From the NCBI GenBank assembly GCA_965248335.1, contig CBDFIY010000001.1, positions 310,001-374,000 on the forward strand: a DNA stretch of 64,000 bases. The letters run 5' to 3'. The translations under genes and the position numbers were made by a program. Below the pieces are notes generated by a model. It was not told where the DNA came from, made no database searches, and worked only from the letters and a program-made list of their open reading frames with translations. This DNA is from CAKMZU01 sp965248335 (GTDB taxonomy: Bacteria > Pseudomonadota > Gammaproteobacteria > Pseudomonadales > DT-91). Below, piece after piece: positions 55,825-64,000 of the stretch (position 1 is its first letter; each line of letters begins with the position of its first letter).

Positions 55825-56372
55825 TATTTTAATTGTATTGGACAGCCAGCAACAACGAAGCTGACTGAATCTGCAATAGTGGCAATGGATTGATGTAACC
55901 AGCCGGATTCATCAACGAACTGTCGATTGAGTTCTCCCAAAGGAACAATACCGTGCCCTACCTCATTAGATACAAGGATGATCTGGCCAGGTAGCGCCTC
56001 AAGTGTCTCCAGTAACGCTTTTTTTTGCTGCGGCCAAAGTGAACTATCACCAGAAAGCAAACAATTGGTTAGCCAAAGCGTCAGGCAATCAACAAGGATA
56101 CAGCGATCATCGGACGCCATTGTAGTCAAAGTTTTTGCTAAATAAAGCGGTTCTTCGCGAGTATCCCAACGCATTGACTGTTTTTTGCGCTGATTTTGAT
56201 GTTGACCAATACGAGTTCTCATTTCTTCATCGCGTGCCTCAGCCGTTGCAACATAAACAGGCGACAAACCAGACTCGGCGACAATACTTTCTGCAAAACG
56301 GCTCTTACCCGACCTTGCCCCTCCTAAAACCAACTGAATCAACCCGCCACACCCCAGTAAAAAATGGTGCAT
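55824..56372 (-). CDS. cobU: Adenosylcobinamide kinase / guanylyltransferase
   Basis: The product is about 182 residues. It has the P-loop LVLGGARSGKSRFAES, then VYVATAEARDEEM with the later guanylylated-His region (RIGQHQNQR), LVDCLTLWLTN and LVSNEVGHGIVPLGELNRQF. The ATG at 56372 is preferred. The open frame continues upstream into the 128-bp repeat, but those extra 41 residues are simply translated repeat. A TTG ten codons in is a further alternative. No cobalamin riboswitch could be seen upstream. Confidence 0.93.
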   Translation of the reverse strand: MHHFLLGCGGLIQLVLGGARSGKSRFAESIVAESGLSPVYVATAEARDEEMRTRIGQHQNQRKKQSMRWDTREEPLYLAKTLTTMASDDRCILVDCLTLWLTNCLLSGDSSLWPQQKKALLETLEALPGQIILVSNEVGHGIVPLGELNRQFVDESGWLHQSIATIADSVSFVVAGCPIQLK

Positions 56373-56392
56373 AGTAGCACTAAAACTACCAA

Positions 56393-56520
56393 TATACCCA
56401 TCGGAATTGGAGATGCAAGAAGGCGGCAAGCGAGCGTATCCCCATGAGCTTATAGTCCGTAAGTGATTGGGGTGAGCGAGCGCGGCCAACGCCATTGCAT
56501 CTTCAAGGGTGATCGGTATA
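56393..56520 (+). repeat. 128-bp palindromic dispersed repeat, copy 3
   Basis: Full-length copy starting TATACCCATCGG and ending GATCGGTATA, in the same orientation as copy 2. It occupies most of the interval between the end of ampE and the start of cobU, 20 bp before the cobU ATG, so a transcript entering cobU would carry its hairpin in the leader. Confidence 0.88.
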
Positions 56521-56577
56521 CATGCAGTGCATCACCTAATTTTAACCATACAGCCTATTGATAATCGCCAGCAGTCA

Positions 56578-57474
56578 TTACAAAAATACAGCCACAATAA
56601 CAACCAGCAGGAGGCAGCGCATAACCAATAGCTTAATCTGTTTGGCGTCATGCGTTGCTCTATCCTGAATAACATCGCTATTCAATTCTTCATCAACAGG
56701 TTCAATTGCCAATGCAACCTGTGCTGCATCTATCAGAAAATCCGTGTTCGACGTTTTCACATGGAGCACCGCTGAACACCAATGCGTGAAAACTTCACCG
56801 ACCTTACCCGACACCACAAAACATAACGCAATCAAACGCGCCATAGGCCATTCCATCAGGAACAAGGCGCGATCCAATACAGCGACGATGGTTGCATCCT
56901 CTTTCTCTGCGACATATTGCCGCGTGATCACGATGAGCCGATACAATAAAGCAACAATCGGGTTAATTAATAAAAACCAAAACAACACCACAAACCAACG
57001 CTGAAATGCGGCCTCAAGAAATAAACGATTACCTTGCATCCTGAGCGCATCCAAAGGCGTTGATGTATCGATATCAACGGCATCATCATCCTTAGTGGCA
57101 AAGTCATCCTTATGGATAAACTGCTTATACGAGGATAAAAAATCAGGGAGCTTATCAAATGCCCGCATTTGCCAAAGATCAATATACTCATGTAAATAAC
57201 GCAGAAAAACGCCGCGTCCCAATGCGTAAGCCAAAATCACAATCTGCGCGCAAAACGCAGCAATACTGCCAAACACATCAGCGATAAACCAATATACGCC
57301 ACCCACAATAAAACAGGGCAGCCCGATACCAAGCACTAAATGAAGCAGCTTACCCATAGGAAATTGTTCAGAATAGGATAGCCAGCAACGAATCCATCGA
57401 TCATTTTGCAACCAGCCAATCGACCCATTAAATTGCATCATCAAAAGTACAATGACAACGATTAAAGCATCCAT
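56578..57474 (-). CDS. ampE: AmpE-like inner-membrane protein
   Basis: This 298-residue protein has TM segments near residues 1–20, 45–70, 75–95, 160–185, 205–225 and the C-terminus (LLVMRCLLLVVIVAVFL). GRGVFLRYLHEYIDLWQMRAFDK and NRLFLEAAFQRWFVVLFWFLLINPIVALLYRL match the AmpE/CbiB-like fold. It follows ampD in the usual ampD–ampE order. AmpE is thought to act in signalling of peptidoglycan recycling and beta-lactamase induction. Confidence 0.85.
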   Translation of the reverse strand: MDALIVVIVLLMMQFNGSIGWLQNDRWIRCWLSYSEQFPMGKLLHLVLGIGLPCFIVGGVYWFIADVFGSIAAFCAQIVILAYALGRGVFLRYLHEYIDLWQMRAFDKLPDFLSSYKQFIHKDDFATKDDDAVDIDTSTPLDALRMQGNRLFLEAAFQRWFVVLFWFLLINPIVALLYRLIVITRQYVAEKEDATIVAVLDRALFLMEWPMARLIALCFVVSGKVGEVFTHWCSAVLHVKTSNTDFLIDAAQVALAIEPVDEELNSDVIQDRATHDAKQIKLLVMRCLLLVVIVAVFL

Positions 57475-57549
57475 AAAGACCTCAAATCAGCGCTATTAGC
57501 CATAGTTAGAGTACCTATTCCGTAAAAAGTCTCACAACCTTAAATTTTA

Positions 57550-58116
57550 CTAATCAGCCACACCTAAAAAAAACCGAGGCCAATCAAATGCCAACCCCGG
57601 ATCCGTTTTACGCCCTGGCGCAATATCACAATGCCCAACAATATTTGTCGGCCTATTTTTGGGTCTGTTCTTCGGCATAATAGCGGGGTAATCCCGTATC
57701 AGTTGTCGCGCTAGGCAGCTCAACGACAAATACTGCGCGCTGGTATAAGGGGTATCGTCCGCGCCCTCAAGCTCAATACCCACACTAAAATCATTACATT
57801 GCTCGCGCCCCGCAAACTGCGACACACCCGCATGCCAAGCAGCCTTTGTTGTCGGCACATACTGCCGAACAACACCCAAACGATTAATAAAAAAATGCGC
57901 GGCGACACGTAGGCCAACCAAATCATCAAAGCTTTTGTGTGCCTTCGTGTCTATATTGCCCATAAACAGATCATCCACAAAATCTGTCAGAAATTCACCG
58001 GCTGGCAACGAAATATTATGAATAACCAACAAAGACACCTCACCACAAGGGCGCTCGCTACAATGCGACGACATCCTTTGAATTAACCCCTGATACCGCC
58101 CCTCAACCAAAATCAT
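57550..58116 (-). CDS. ampD: 1,6-anhydro-N-acetylmuramyl-L-alanine amidase AmpD
   Basis: This 188-residue cytosolic zinc amidase has LLVIHNISLPAGEF (zinc His), KAAWHAGVSQFAGREQCNDFSVGIELEG and VGHCDIAPGRKTDPGLAFDW (zinc His and Asp). It cleaves the peptide from anhydro-muropeptides during cell-wall recycling. It lies between the DUF1631-like gene and ampE, matching the pseudomonad order. Confidence 0.95.
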   Translation of the reverse strand: MILVEGRYQGLIQRMSSHCSERPCGEVSLLVIHNISLPAGEFLTDFVDDLFMGNIDTKAHKSFDDLVGLRVAAHFFINRLGVVRQYVPTTKAAWHAGVSQFAGREQCNDFSVGIELEGADDTPYTSAQYLSLSCLARQLIRDYPAIMPKNRPKNRPTNIVGHCDIAPGRKTDPGLAFDWPRFFLGVAD

Positions 58117-58134
58117 GCATCACATCCCAAGCCA

Positions 58135-58830
58135 TCAAGTCTTACGTATATCATCAATTAACGCTTCCAGGGTTCGATCAAATTGATCTGCTCGCTCAAG
58201 CAACGCCATCTCACCAGACTGAATCGCTATCTCAACATCATGCAGAGATAACTCAGCTAACGTCTCGCCACTCATCGAGCTGATGACCAAGCTCTCCGTA
58301 CTGGGTTGAAAAGCCGAAACCACCCCACGCCGCACTTTACCTGATTGCGACCCATCGATCCAATGCCCCAAATAACGCGACGCACGTTCTTGTTTTGCAT
58401 GCACCTCTACTGCTACTGCGTCATCAATGATAGCAGTCAATGTTCGATCAACAACATCAACAATCAGCCGCTTATGTAATGCCTCAAGATCCATTAACAA
58501 CAAGCTAATATCGTCTTTTTTTAATAATGAAGCCACAAGCGCCATCGTCAGCTGCGGCAACACTTTAGAGACCGCACACAATAAATCCTCCCGCCTTCCA
58601 TACGTACCCGCCGACTGCAACGTTGCCAGCAACGACGAAAGCAACGACTGCTTCAACGCAAAGACAGAGGATGTTACGGATGTTCTTTCCGCCTCATCCA
58701 GCAACACCGGATAAAAACACCCCTCAACAACCGCCGCCGCCCCCTCAATCAAAGGCTGTGCTTGTTGTATGGATTTTTGTATCACTGCACGAACAAGGTA
58801 TTCAACCGGATACTCAGTCGATTGTCCCAT
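58135..58830 (-). CDS. Short DUF1631-like protein
   Basis: This 231-residue soluble protein is mostly helical. Its C-terminal part (SGKVRRGVVSAFQPSTESLVISSMSGETLAELSLHDVEIAIQSGEMALLERADQFDRTLEALI) resembles the C-terminal portion of DUF1631 proteins, which are usually 600–750 residues. The position next to ampD and nadC is the same as that of a conserved hypothetical gene in Pseudomonas. The function is unknown. It could be a naturally short family form rather than a truncation, because the start and reading frame look normal. Confidence 0.6.
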   Translation of the reverse strand: MGQSTEYPVEYLVRAVIQKSIQQAQPLIEGAAAVVEGCFYPVLLDEAERTSVTSSVFALKQSLLSSLLATLQSAGTYGRREDLLCAVSKVLPQLTMALVASLLKKDDISLLLMDLEALHKRLIVDVVDRTLTAIIDDAVAVEVHAKQERASRYLGHWIDGSQSGKVRRGVVSAFQPSTESLVISSMSGETLAELSLHDVEIAIQSGEMALLERADQFDRTLEALIDDIRKT

Positions 58831-59052
58831 AGCATTCCCTACCTATTCCCATAAGGAGTAAAATCATAAAACAAGCCGTAAGAAATATCCGTAAACAGCC
58901 GATGGATTGTGAACAATGACCAAAACAGCCGTAATCAAGGCCACAGGCACAAAATGCCTAAGGCCCTATCGCAATGCTCGAAACCCCGCCGCTATTTTGC
59001 TAAAATCCGCTTTTTTCATCCACAACTACATTCACGACTAAGACCAACCGCC

Positions 59053-59901
59053 ATGTCTCTCCCTTACACACTTGAAGCCACGATACAGAAAAACGTAAAA
59101 GATGCCCTCGAAGAAGACATAGGCACAGGCGATATTACCGCCCAACTCATTGACGAAACCCAACAGGCACAAGCGCGCATTATCACCCGCGAACCCGCCA
59201 TTATCGCAGGCACCGCATGGGTTAACGCGGTATTTCAGCAGATCGATAGCGACGTAACCATCGAGTGGTTTGTTAAAGACGGGCTACAGGTTAACGCCTG
59301 TGATACCTTGTTTGAGCTACAAGGCAAAACCCGTAGCCTGCTTACCGGCGAACGCGCTGCATTAAACTTTTTACAAACACTCTCATCGGTCGCAACCAAA
59401 GTCGCCGAATACAAAAAAATCGTCGCCGCCACACAGGTTACCTTGCTCGATACACGTAAAACCCTGCCCGGTTTACGATTGGCACAAAAATATGCCATCA
59501 CCTGCGGTGGCGGTCAAAACCATCGCATCGGTTTATACGATGCCTTTTTGATCAAAGAAAACCACATCAAAGCTTGCGGCTCCATTACACAAGCCATCCA
59601 AAAAGCGCGCCAAATAGCGCCGAATAAGACCTGTGAAATCGAAGTAGAAACCCTTCAAGAATTTGAAGAAGCCTTAAACGCCGATGCCGATATCATCATG
59701 CTCGATAACTTCAGCAATGCCGATAAAAAAATCGCCGTTAGTCAGCGTAATGAAAAAAATAGCCGCACCAAACTCGAAGCTTCCGGTGGCATTAACAACG
59801 ACACACTTTTGGCGGTGGCTGAAACGGGCGTCGATTTCATTTCTATAGGTAGCTTAACCAAAGATATACAAGCCATCGATCTCTCTATGCGGCTGCTCTG
59901 A
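59053..59901 (+). CDS. nadC: Nicotinate-nucleotide pyrophosphorylase (carboxylating)
   Basis: The start at 59053 (MSLPYTLEATIQKNVKDALEEDIGTGDIT) gives 282 residues, the usual length. The frame extends 48 codons further upstream, but those residues are not NadC-like. Motifs are LLDTRKTLPGLR, CGGGQNHRIGLYDAFLIKENH, CEIEVETLQEF, IMLDNFSN and LEASGGIN. It converts quinolinate to nicotinate mononucleotide in NAD synthesis. The 222-bp interval upstream (58831–59052) holds no gene I can support. Confidence 0.95.
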   Translation: MSLPYTLEATIQKNVKDALEEDIGTGDITAQLIDETQQAQARIITREPAIIAGTAWVNAVFQQIDSDVTIEWFVKDGLQVNACDTLFELQGKTRSLLTGERAALNFLQTLSSVATKVAEYKKIVAATQVTLLDTRKTLPGLRLAQKYAITCGGGQNHRIGLYDAFLIKENHIKACGSITQAIQKARQIAPNKTCEIEVETLQEFEEALNADADIIMLDNFSNADKKIAVSQRNEKNSRTKLEASGGINNDTLLAVAETGVDFISIGSLTKDIQAIDLSMRLL

Positions 59902-59972
59902 TCCATGAGCGCCCAACTGACGGGTATTGTTATATTTCTGTATTATATCCAATTCAAAAGAAAACATATTTT

Positions 59973-60296
59973 ATGAATAGATTAATATTATTGTTTCTTA
60001 TACCCATATCATTAAGCTCACATTTACAGGCATGCAAAAATGCAGTTTATCTACAGCAAGTAGCGGAAAGAATATGGAGCTTTTCTTTATGCTGTAGTAA
60101 CGCCACAACTCACAAAAGCTACGACTTAGAAGCAGTCCATAAAAGCCTAAAAAATGATATCAAGATACATAAAGACAACAAATGTGATATCCAAGACCCA
60201 AATGAGGCATGTTCCCTTATTTTTTCCGTCTCCCCTTCGAGTGAGTATGTAGATCTAGCAAATGAATTGAAATATACATGGCAAAAAAACATCTAA
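59973..60296 (+). CDS. Hypothetical exported Cys-rich protein
   Basis: The 107-residue frame has a strong signal sequence (MNRLILLFLIPISLSSHLQAC) whose end could be a weak lipobox. The mature part contains Cys at several positions (SLCCSNA, NKCDIQ, ACSLIF), suggesting disulfides. AT content is higher than in nadC and pilD on either side. No ribosome binding site is evident. I recognise no family. It sits between nadC and the pil genes, where pseudomonads have no such gene. Confidence 0.5.
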   Translation: MNRLILLFLIPISLSSHLQACKNAVYLQQVAERIWSFSLCCSNATTHKSYDLEAVHKSLKNDIKIHKDNKCDIQDPNEACSLIFSVSPSSEYVDLANELKYTWQKNI

Positions 60297-60350
60297 CAAC
60301 GGAAACACTAAAAGGCACTAGCCCTCATATTTGACACGAAAAATGAGCGA

Positions 60351-60374
60351 AAAAAGTAGGGTAAAAACCCTACT
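60351..60374 (-). terminator. Rho-independent terminator after pilD
   Basis: On the minus strand an 8-bp perfect stem AGTAGGGT / ACCCTACT with a TTTT loop is followed by TTTTT. It lies 46 bp past the pilD stop and ends the pilB–pilC–pilD operon. Confidence 0.88.
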
Positions 60375-60419
60375 CAATCAACGCCATCAACACGCATAAC
60401 ATCGTGACACCTTAAAAAA

Positions 60420-61325
60420 TCATGCGCCAAAATATCGCATCACCGTAAACCACTGCGGGTACATATACGTCAACCAACCCGCCACTGCAATAAACGGCCC
60501 AAACGCCATGGGCTTTTGTGAATCACGCTTAAAAAACACCATCAAACCAATACCCCACAACGCACCCACCAACGACGACAACAAAATCACATTCGGCAAC
60601 ACCTGCCAGCCAAACCACGCGCCAAACACCGCAAGCAATTTAAAATCGCCGTAGCCCATGCCTTCTTTACCGGTGGCGAATTTAAACGCCCAAAACACCG
60701 TCCAGAGCGATAAAAACCCCGCGACCGCGCCATACAAAGCATCATGCAGCGAAACAAAAAGCCCTTGTGAATTAAGCAGCAACCCTAGCCACAACAAAGG
60801 CAGCGTCAAATTATCCGGCAACAACTGATGATCCACATCAATCATCACCAACACAATTAAACCGAAGCTCAACAGCAATAAAGGCAACGCCTGCAATAAC
60901 GTCTCGCTGTGTAGCATCACAAGCGTCGCCACCACCAAGGTAAAAAATTCTACCAACGGGTAACGGATGCTGATTTTGGTTTGGCACGCCCCACAACGCC
61001 CACGCAAACACAGATAGCTCAGCACAGGGATATTTTGCCACCATTTGATACGCGTTTGGCACGAAGGGCAGCGCGAAGGGGGGGTGGCGAGATTAAACCG
61101 CTCAGCTGTTTCCTCTTCGCCAGCGGCATCAGTCGCGCCGCCCGCATCTTCAGCAAGTACCCAGGCGGCATCATCACGCCATTGGCGTTTGAGCATTTCG
61201 GGCAACCGATAAATCACCACATTCAAAAAACTGCCGATCATCAGGCTGCATAACAACACCACTGCAAAAAGAAACCCCAAGGTTTCTTGCTGCATCACAG
61301 AAAAAGGCGTAAATAAAACATCCAT
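60420..61325 (-). CDS. pilD: Prepilin peptidase / N-methyltransferase PilD
   Basis: This 301-residue membrane protein has an N-terminal zinc-type motif with two CxxC pairs (CPSCQTRIKWWQNIPVLSYL.., CGACQTKI) and the two catalytic Asp in VMIDVDHQLLPD and GMGYGDFKLLA. It cleaves and methylates type IV prepilins. The loop before the first CxxC contains an unusual Ala/Asp/Glu-rich insert (AEDAGGATDAAGEEETAE). It shares one base with pilC. Confidence 0.94.
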   Translation of the reverse strand: MDVLFTPFSVMQQETLGFLFAVVLLCSLMIGSFLNVVIYRLPEMLKRQWRDDAAWVLAEDAGGATDAAGEEETAERFNLATPPSRCPSCQTRIKWWQNIPVLSYLCLRGRCGACQTKISIRYPLVEFFTLVVATLVMLHSETLLQALPLLLLSFGLIVLVMIDVDHQLLPDNLTLPLLWLGLLLNSQGLFVSLHDALYGAVAGFLSLWTVFWAFKFATGKEGMGYGDFKLLAVFGAWFGWQVLPNVILLSSLVGALWGIGLMVFFKRDSQKPMAFGPFIAVAGWLTYMYPQWFTVMRYFGA

Positions 61326-62548
61326 TAAATTGCACTACCCATCATGAATATTGGCATATACATCGCCACCATCAGGCCGCCTACCAGCACACCCAAAACC
61401 GCCATGATCAAAGGTTCCATCATCGATGTCAAACCATCCACGGCATCATCCACTTGCTGCTCGTAGATTTCGGCAAGTTTATTCAGCATGGTCTCCAAGT
61501 CACCGGCCTCTTCACCGATAGCAATCATCTGGATCATCATCACCGGAAACATACCCGCGCCGCGTAATGCCACATTCATGGTAATACCCGTCGTCACTTC
61601 ATCCCGTATTTTAGCGATTACCTTGGCATACACAGCGTTGCCCACCGCACCACGTACCGACTCAAGCGCATCCACCAATGGCACCCCCGCCGCAAAGGTA
61701 GTGCCCAGTGTACGAGCAAACCGTGCATAAACCGCCGTATGGGTGATAGTCCCAATGATGGGCAGTCGTAGCATGATGGCATCCACGCCATCACTGTATG
61801 CAGGAGAACGCTTCATCGCCTGAAAATGCCCAACAACTGCACCCACAACAGCAACAAAAATCAAAAACCCGTAGGCTTGCACCCACTCAGAAATATTAAT
61901 TACAAACTGCGTAAAAGCCGGTAAATCCGAACCAAAACCCTTAAACAAGCCCTCAAACTGCGGCACAACCTTAGTCAACAAAATACCGGTCACGATCAGT
62001 GCAACGGCAAGCACCGTAACCGGATATTTCATGGCTTTTTTCACTTTCGATTTCAGCGCCTCGGATTTTTCTTTATAAATCGCAATCCGATCCAGCATGG
62101 TTTCTAGGGCACCCGCTTGCTCACCGGCATCAACCAAATTACAAAACAACGGATCAAAATACGCCGGCTGCTCACGTAAAGCACTGGCTAAGGTGCCGCC
62201 GCCAGCCACATCTGTACGCACTTTAGTCACCAAGGTTTTCATATTCGGGTTATCCGAACCTTCGATGATAATATCGAAAGCCTGAATCAACGGCACACCC
62301 GCTCGCATCATCGTCGCCATCTGGCGCGAAAAAATAGCAATATCCTGTGGCTTAATTTTTTTGCCGCCACCAAACATCGACTGGGATTTTTTAGCCACTT
62401 TTTTAGGGAGAATACCTTTTTTCTTTAGCAGCACCTTAGCAATAGCTGCCGTTTGACTTTGCAACTCACCGTTAACCTTTCCCCCTTTAGCATCAATACC
62501 ACGCCAAACATAGGTATGCATTTTTAAGGCTTTCTGTGCTTTTGCCAT
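61325..62548 (-). CDS. pilC: Type IV pilus inner-membrane platform protein PilC
   Basis: This 407-residue protein has the duplicated T2SSF domain: each half contains a helical cytoplasmic part (FSRQMATMMRAGVPLIQAFDII; FARTLGTTFAAGVPLVDALESV). TM helices lie near 172–195, 215–240 and 375–400. It couples the PilB ATPase to pilin assembly. It starts 2 bp after pilB and overlaps pilD by one base. Confidence 0.95.
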   Translation of the reverse strand: MAKAQKALKMHTYVWRGIDAKGGKVNGELQSQTAAIAKVLLKKKGILPKKVAKKSQSMFGGGKKIKPQDIAIFSRQMATMMRAGVPLIQAFDIIIEGSDNPNMKTLVTKVRTDVAGGGTLASALREQPAYFDPLFCNLVDAGEQAGALETMLDRIAIYKEKSEALKSKVKKAMKYPVTVLAVALIVTGILLTKVVPQFEGLFKGFGSDLPAFTQFVINISEWVQAYGFLIFVAVVGAVVGHFQAMKRSPAYSDGVDAIMLRLPIIGTITHTAVYARFARTLGTTFAAGVPLVDALESVRGAVGNAVYAKVIAKIRDEVTTGITMNVALRGAGMFPVMMIQMIAIGEEAGDLETMLNKLAEIYEQQVDDAVDGLTSMMEPLIMAVLGVLVGGLMVAMYMPIFMMGSAI

Positions 62549-62550
62549 GA

Positions 62551-64000
62551 TTAATCCTTGGTTACTCGGTTAATTTCTTCCAAACTGGTTATGCCACTGA
62601 GTGCTTTTAACAAACCCGACCGCCTTAAATCGTTAAACCCTTCTTTTCTTGCTTGTGCGGCTATCTCTAACGAGTTACCGCCTTCCATCACGATGCTTTG
62701 TATCGCCGAGGTGATTTTGACCACCTCATAAATACCCACACGCCCTTTATAGCCACGCGTGCATTTACTGCAACCGACAGCCTTCATTAATTGATTATCC
62801 GCTAATTGCTCACGCGTAAAGCCCTCCGCTAACATCGCCTCTTCGGGGTAATTCACTTCTTCTTTGCAATGCCCACACAAGCGGCGCGCTAAGCGTTGGG
62901 CGATAATCAAACTCACCGAGGTTGCCAAGTTAAAAGCCGGCACCCCCATATTCAGCATCCGCGTGATGGTTTCCGAGGCGCTGTTGGTATGTAAAGTCGA
63001 CATCACCATGTGCCCCGTTTGTGCCGCTTTAATCGCGATATTGCCTGTTTCCAAATCACGAATTTCACCGACCATGATGATATCCGGATCTTGACGCAAA
63101 AAAGACTTCAACGCTTCAGAAAAGGTTAACCCCACCTTATTATTCACGTTCACTTGGTTAATGCCTTCGAGGTTAATTTCTACCGGATCTTCTGCCGTGG
63201 ATATATTGCGCTCGGGTTTATTGAGGATATTCAACCCCGTATATAACGACACCGTTTTACCCGAGCCTGTTGGCCCCGTGACTAATATCATCCCTTGGGG
63301 TTGCTCAAGTGCCGCCATAAACAACGCTTTTTGTTCATCTTCATAACCCAAGGCATCAATGCCCATTTTGGCCGAGCTGGCATCCAAAATACGCAGCACG
63401 ATTTTTTCGCCCCAGAGCGTGGGCAAAGTATTCACACGGAAATCAATGGATTTATTTTTCGAGATTTTCATCTTGATGCGGCCATCCTGCGGCACACGGC
63501 GTTCGGAAATATCCATCTGCGATAAAACTTTAAGCCTTGCTGCCAATCGGCCACTGATTTTTTGTGGCGGCTTAACAATCTCGTGCAAAATGCCGTCGGT
63601 ACGAAAACGCACCCGATACGATTTTTCATAAGGTTCAAAATGAATATCCGAGGCACCGGTTTTTATCGCATCTAACAACACCTTATTGATAAAACGCACC
63701 ACGGGGGTTTCGTCAATGTCACCTTGAGCGGCCTCCTGTTTAGGGTTTTCATCAGCGGCTTCGATATCCAGGCCATCGAGCTCTTCATCATCAAGGCCCT
63801 CCATACTACCGTTAGCGGATTCTTCCTCATCAACCCATTTGTTGATCAGTGTTTGTAAATCCAGCGCGTTCACCACCACGGCATCGGTATTAAGCCCGGT
63901 GTTGAATTTAAACTCATCGAGTGCACGCAAATCACTCGGATCAGCCATCGCCACAAATAAACGGCTACCACGAACAAAAAGCGGCAACGCATTATGTTGT
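62551..64000 (-). CDS. pilB: Type IV pilus assembly ATPase PilB (5' end beyond window)
   Basis: The frame is open to the window edge, reading ..QHNALPLFVRGSRLFVAMADP at the cut, so about 480 of roughly 565 residues are present. Walker A is ILVTGPTGSGKTVSLY and the Asp and His boxes are present. The GEIRD Walker B region lies in IIMVGEIRDLETGNIA, and there is a Cys4 zinc site (LCGHC..GCSKC). It drives pilus extension. It is first of the pilB–C–D run; pilA is not visible and would lie outside. Confidence 0.95.
   Translation of the reverse strand, partial: QHNALPLFVRGSRLFVAMADPSDLRALDEFKFNTGLNTDAVVVNALDLQTLINKWVDEEESANGSMEGLDDEELDGLDIEAADENPKQEAAQGDIDETPVVRFINKVLLDAIKTGASDIHFEPYEKSYRVRFRTDGILHEIVKPPQKISGRLAARLKVLSQMDISERRVPQDGRIKMKISKNKSIDFRVNTLPTLWGEKIVLRILDASSAKMGIDALGYEDEQKALFMAALEQPQGMILVTGPTGSGKTVSLYTGLNILNKPERNISTAEDPVEINLEGINQVNVNNKVGLTFSEALKSFLRQDPDIIMVGEIRDLETGNIAIKAAQTGHMVMSTLHTNSASETITRMLNMGVPAFNLATSVSLIIAQRLARRLCGHCKEEVNYPEEAMLAEGFTREQLADNQLMKAVGCSKCTRGYKGRVGIYEVVKITSAIQSIVMEGGNSLEIAAQARKEGFNDLRRSGLLKALSGITSLEEINRVTKD

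Noticed and set aside
56373..56495. N-terminal extension of the cobU frame
   Set aside because: The extra residues are translated repeat sequence shared with the other copies. The P-loop follows soon after the ATG at 56372.
56373..56577. Cobalamin riboswitch before cobU
   Set aside because: The interval is filled by the 128-bp repeat, and no B12-box-like sequence was seen.
58909..59052. Extended NadC start at 58909
   Set aside because: The 48 extra residues are basic and unlike NadC; the ATG at 59053 gives the family length.
1..64000. CRISPR arrays, tRNA and rRNA genes
   Set aside because: No regularly spaced repeats, cloverleaf-like segments or rRNA signatures were recognised on either strand. 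A dedicated search could still find a missed tRNA.

Overview
The window looks like the chromosome of a gammaproteobacterium. Base composition is moderately AT-rich by eye. It carries a complete Na+-NQR operon with nqrM and apbE, lolCDE, comEC, class I fumarase, PEP carboxylase, the cobUTC nucleotide-loop genes, and a pilBCD–nadC–ampDE block in an order familiar from Pseudomonas. The DUF1329/RND/YCF48 set and the beta-oxidation-type genes (fadD, alpha-methylacyl-CoA racemase) suggest a marine lipid- or hydrocarbon-using lineage such as Cycloclasticus relatives. That placement is an inference and is not shown by the sequence. No rRNA, tRNA or CRISPR array was seen. Almost every conserved gene lies on the minus strand. 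The few plus-strand genes are mostly small orphans, plus nadC, a DUF2062 gene and a GlpD-like oxidoreductase.

Layout. 1–4.7 kb: YCF48-like protein, RND/MMPL transporter and DUF1329 protein (cut by the window edge). 4.9–13.9 kb: a nine-gene, tightly coupled operon encoding exported or lipidated TPR proteins, an ExbB/TolQ channel, two ExbD/TolR proteins and a TonB/AgmX-like Lys-Pro-rich protein. It resembles the Agl–Glt envelope motor of Myxococcus. 14–20.5 kb: an accessory patch with a 128-bp palindromic repeat, an old-yellow-enzyme gene, an SDR gene split by an IS630-family element, two small genes and an ISAs1-family element whose transposase carries an N-terminal DruA (DUF4338) domain. 20.6–36.1 kb: comEC, DUF2062, lolEDC, nqrM–apbE–nqrFEDCBA and a long-form GAPDH. 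36.5–45.2 kb: nitroreductase, AMACR, fumarase, a deoxyinosine glycosylase, fadD, a short GlpD-like protein and hypotheticals. 45.2–56.5 kb: ppc, a 1962-residue RTX/FG-GAP protein and cobC–cobT–cobU, with repeat copies on both sides of the RTX–cob segment. 56.6–64 kb: ampE, ampD, a short DUF1631 protein, nadC, an orphan secreted protein, pilD, pilC and pilB (cut by the window edge).

How the parts fit. NqrA–F, the flavin transferase ApbE and the iron-maturation factor NqrM form one Na+-pumping unit. LolCDE feeds lipoproteins, which would include the two TPR lipoproteins and ApbE, to the outer membrane. ComEC and the type IV pilus assembly genes together suggest natural transformation. The two strongest candidates for less-described biology are the ExbBD–TPR envelope machine (one ExbD paralogue has Asn where the proton-carrying Asp should be) and the giant RTX protein, which sits where cobS would be expected. 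Both IS elements have A-run sites that would need a -1 frameshift to make full transposase.
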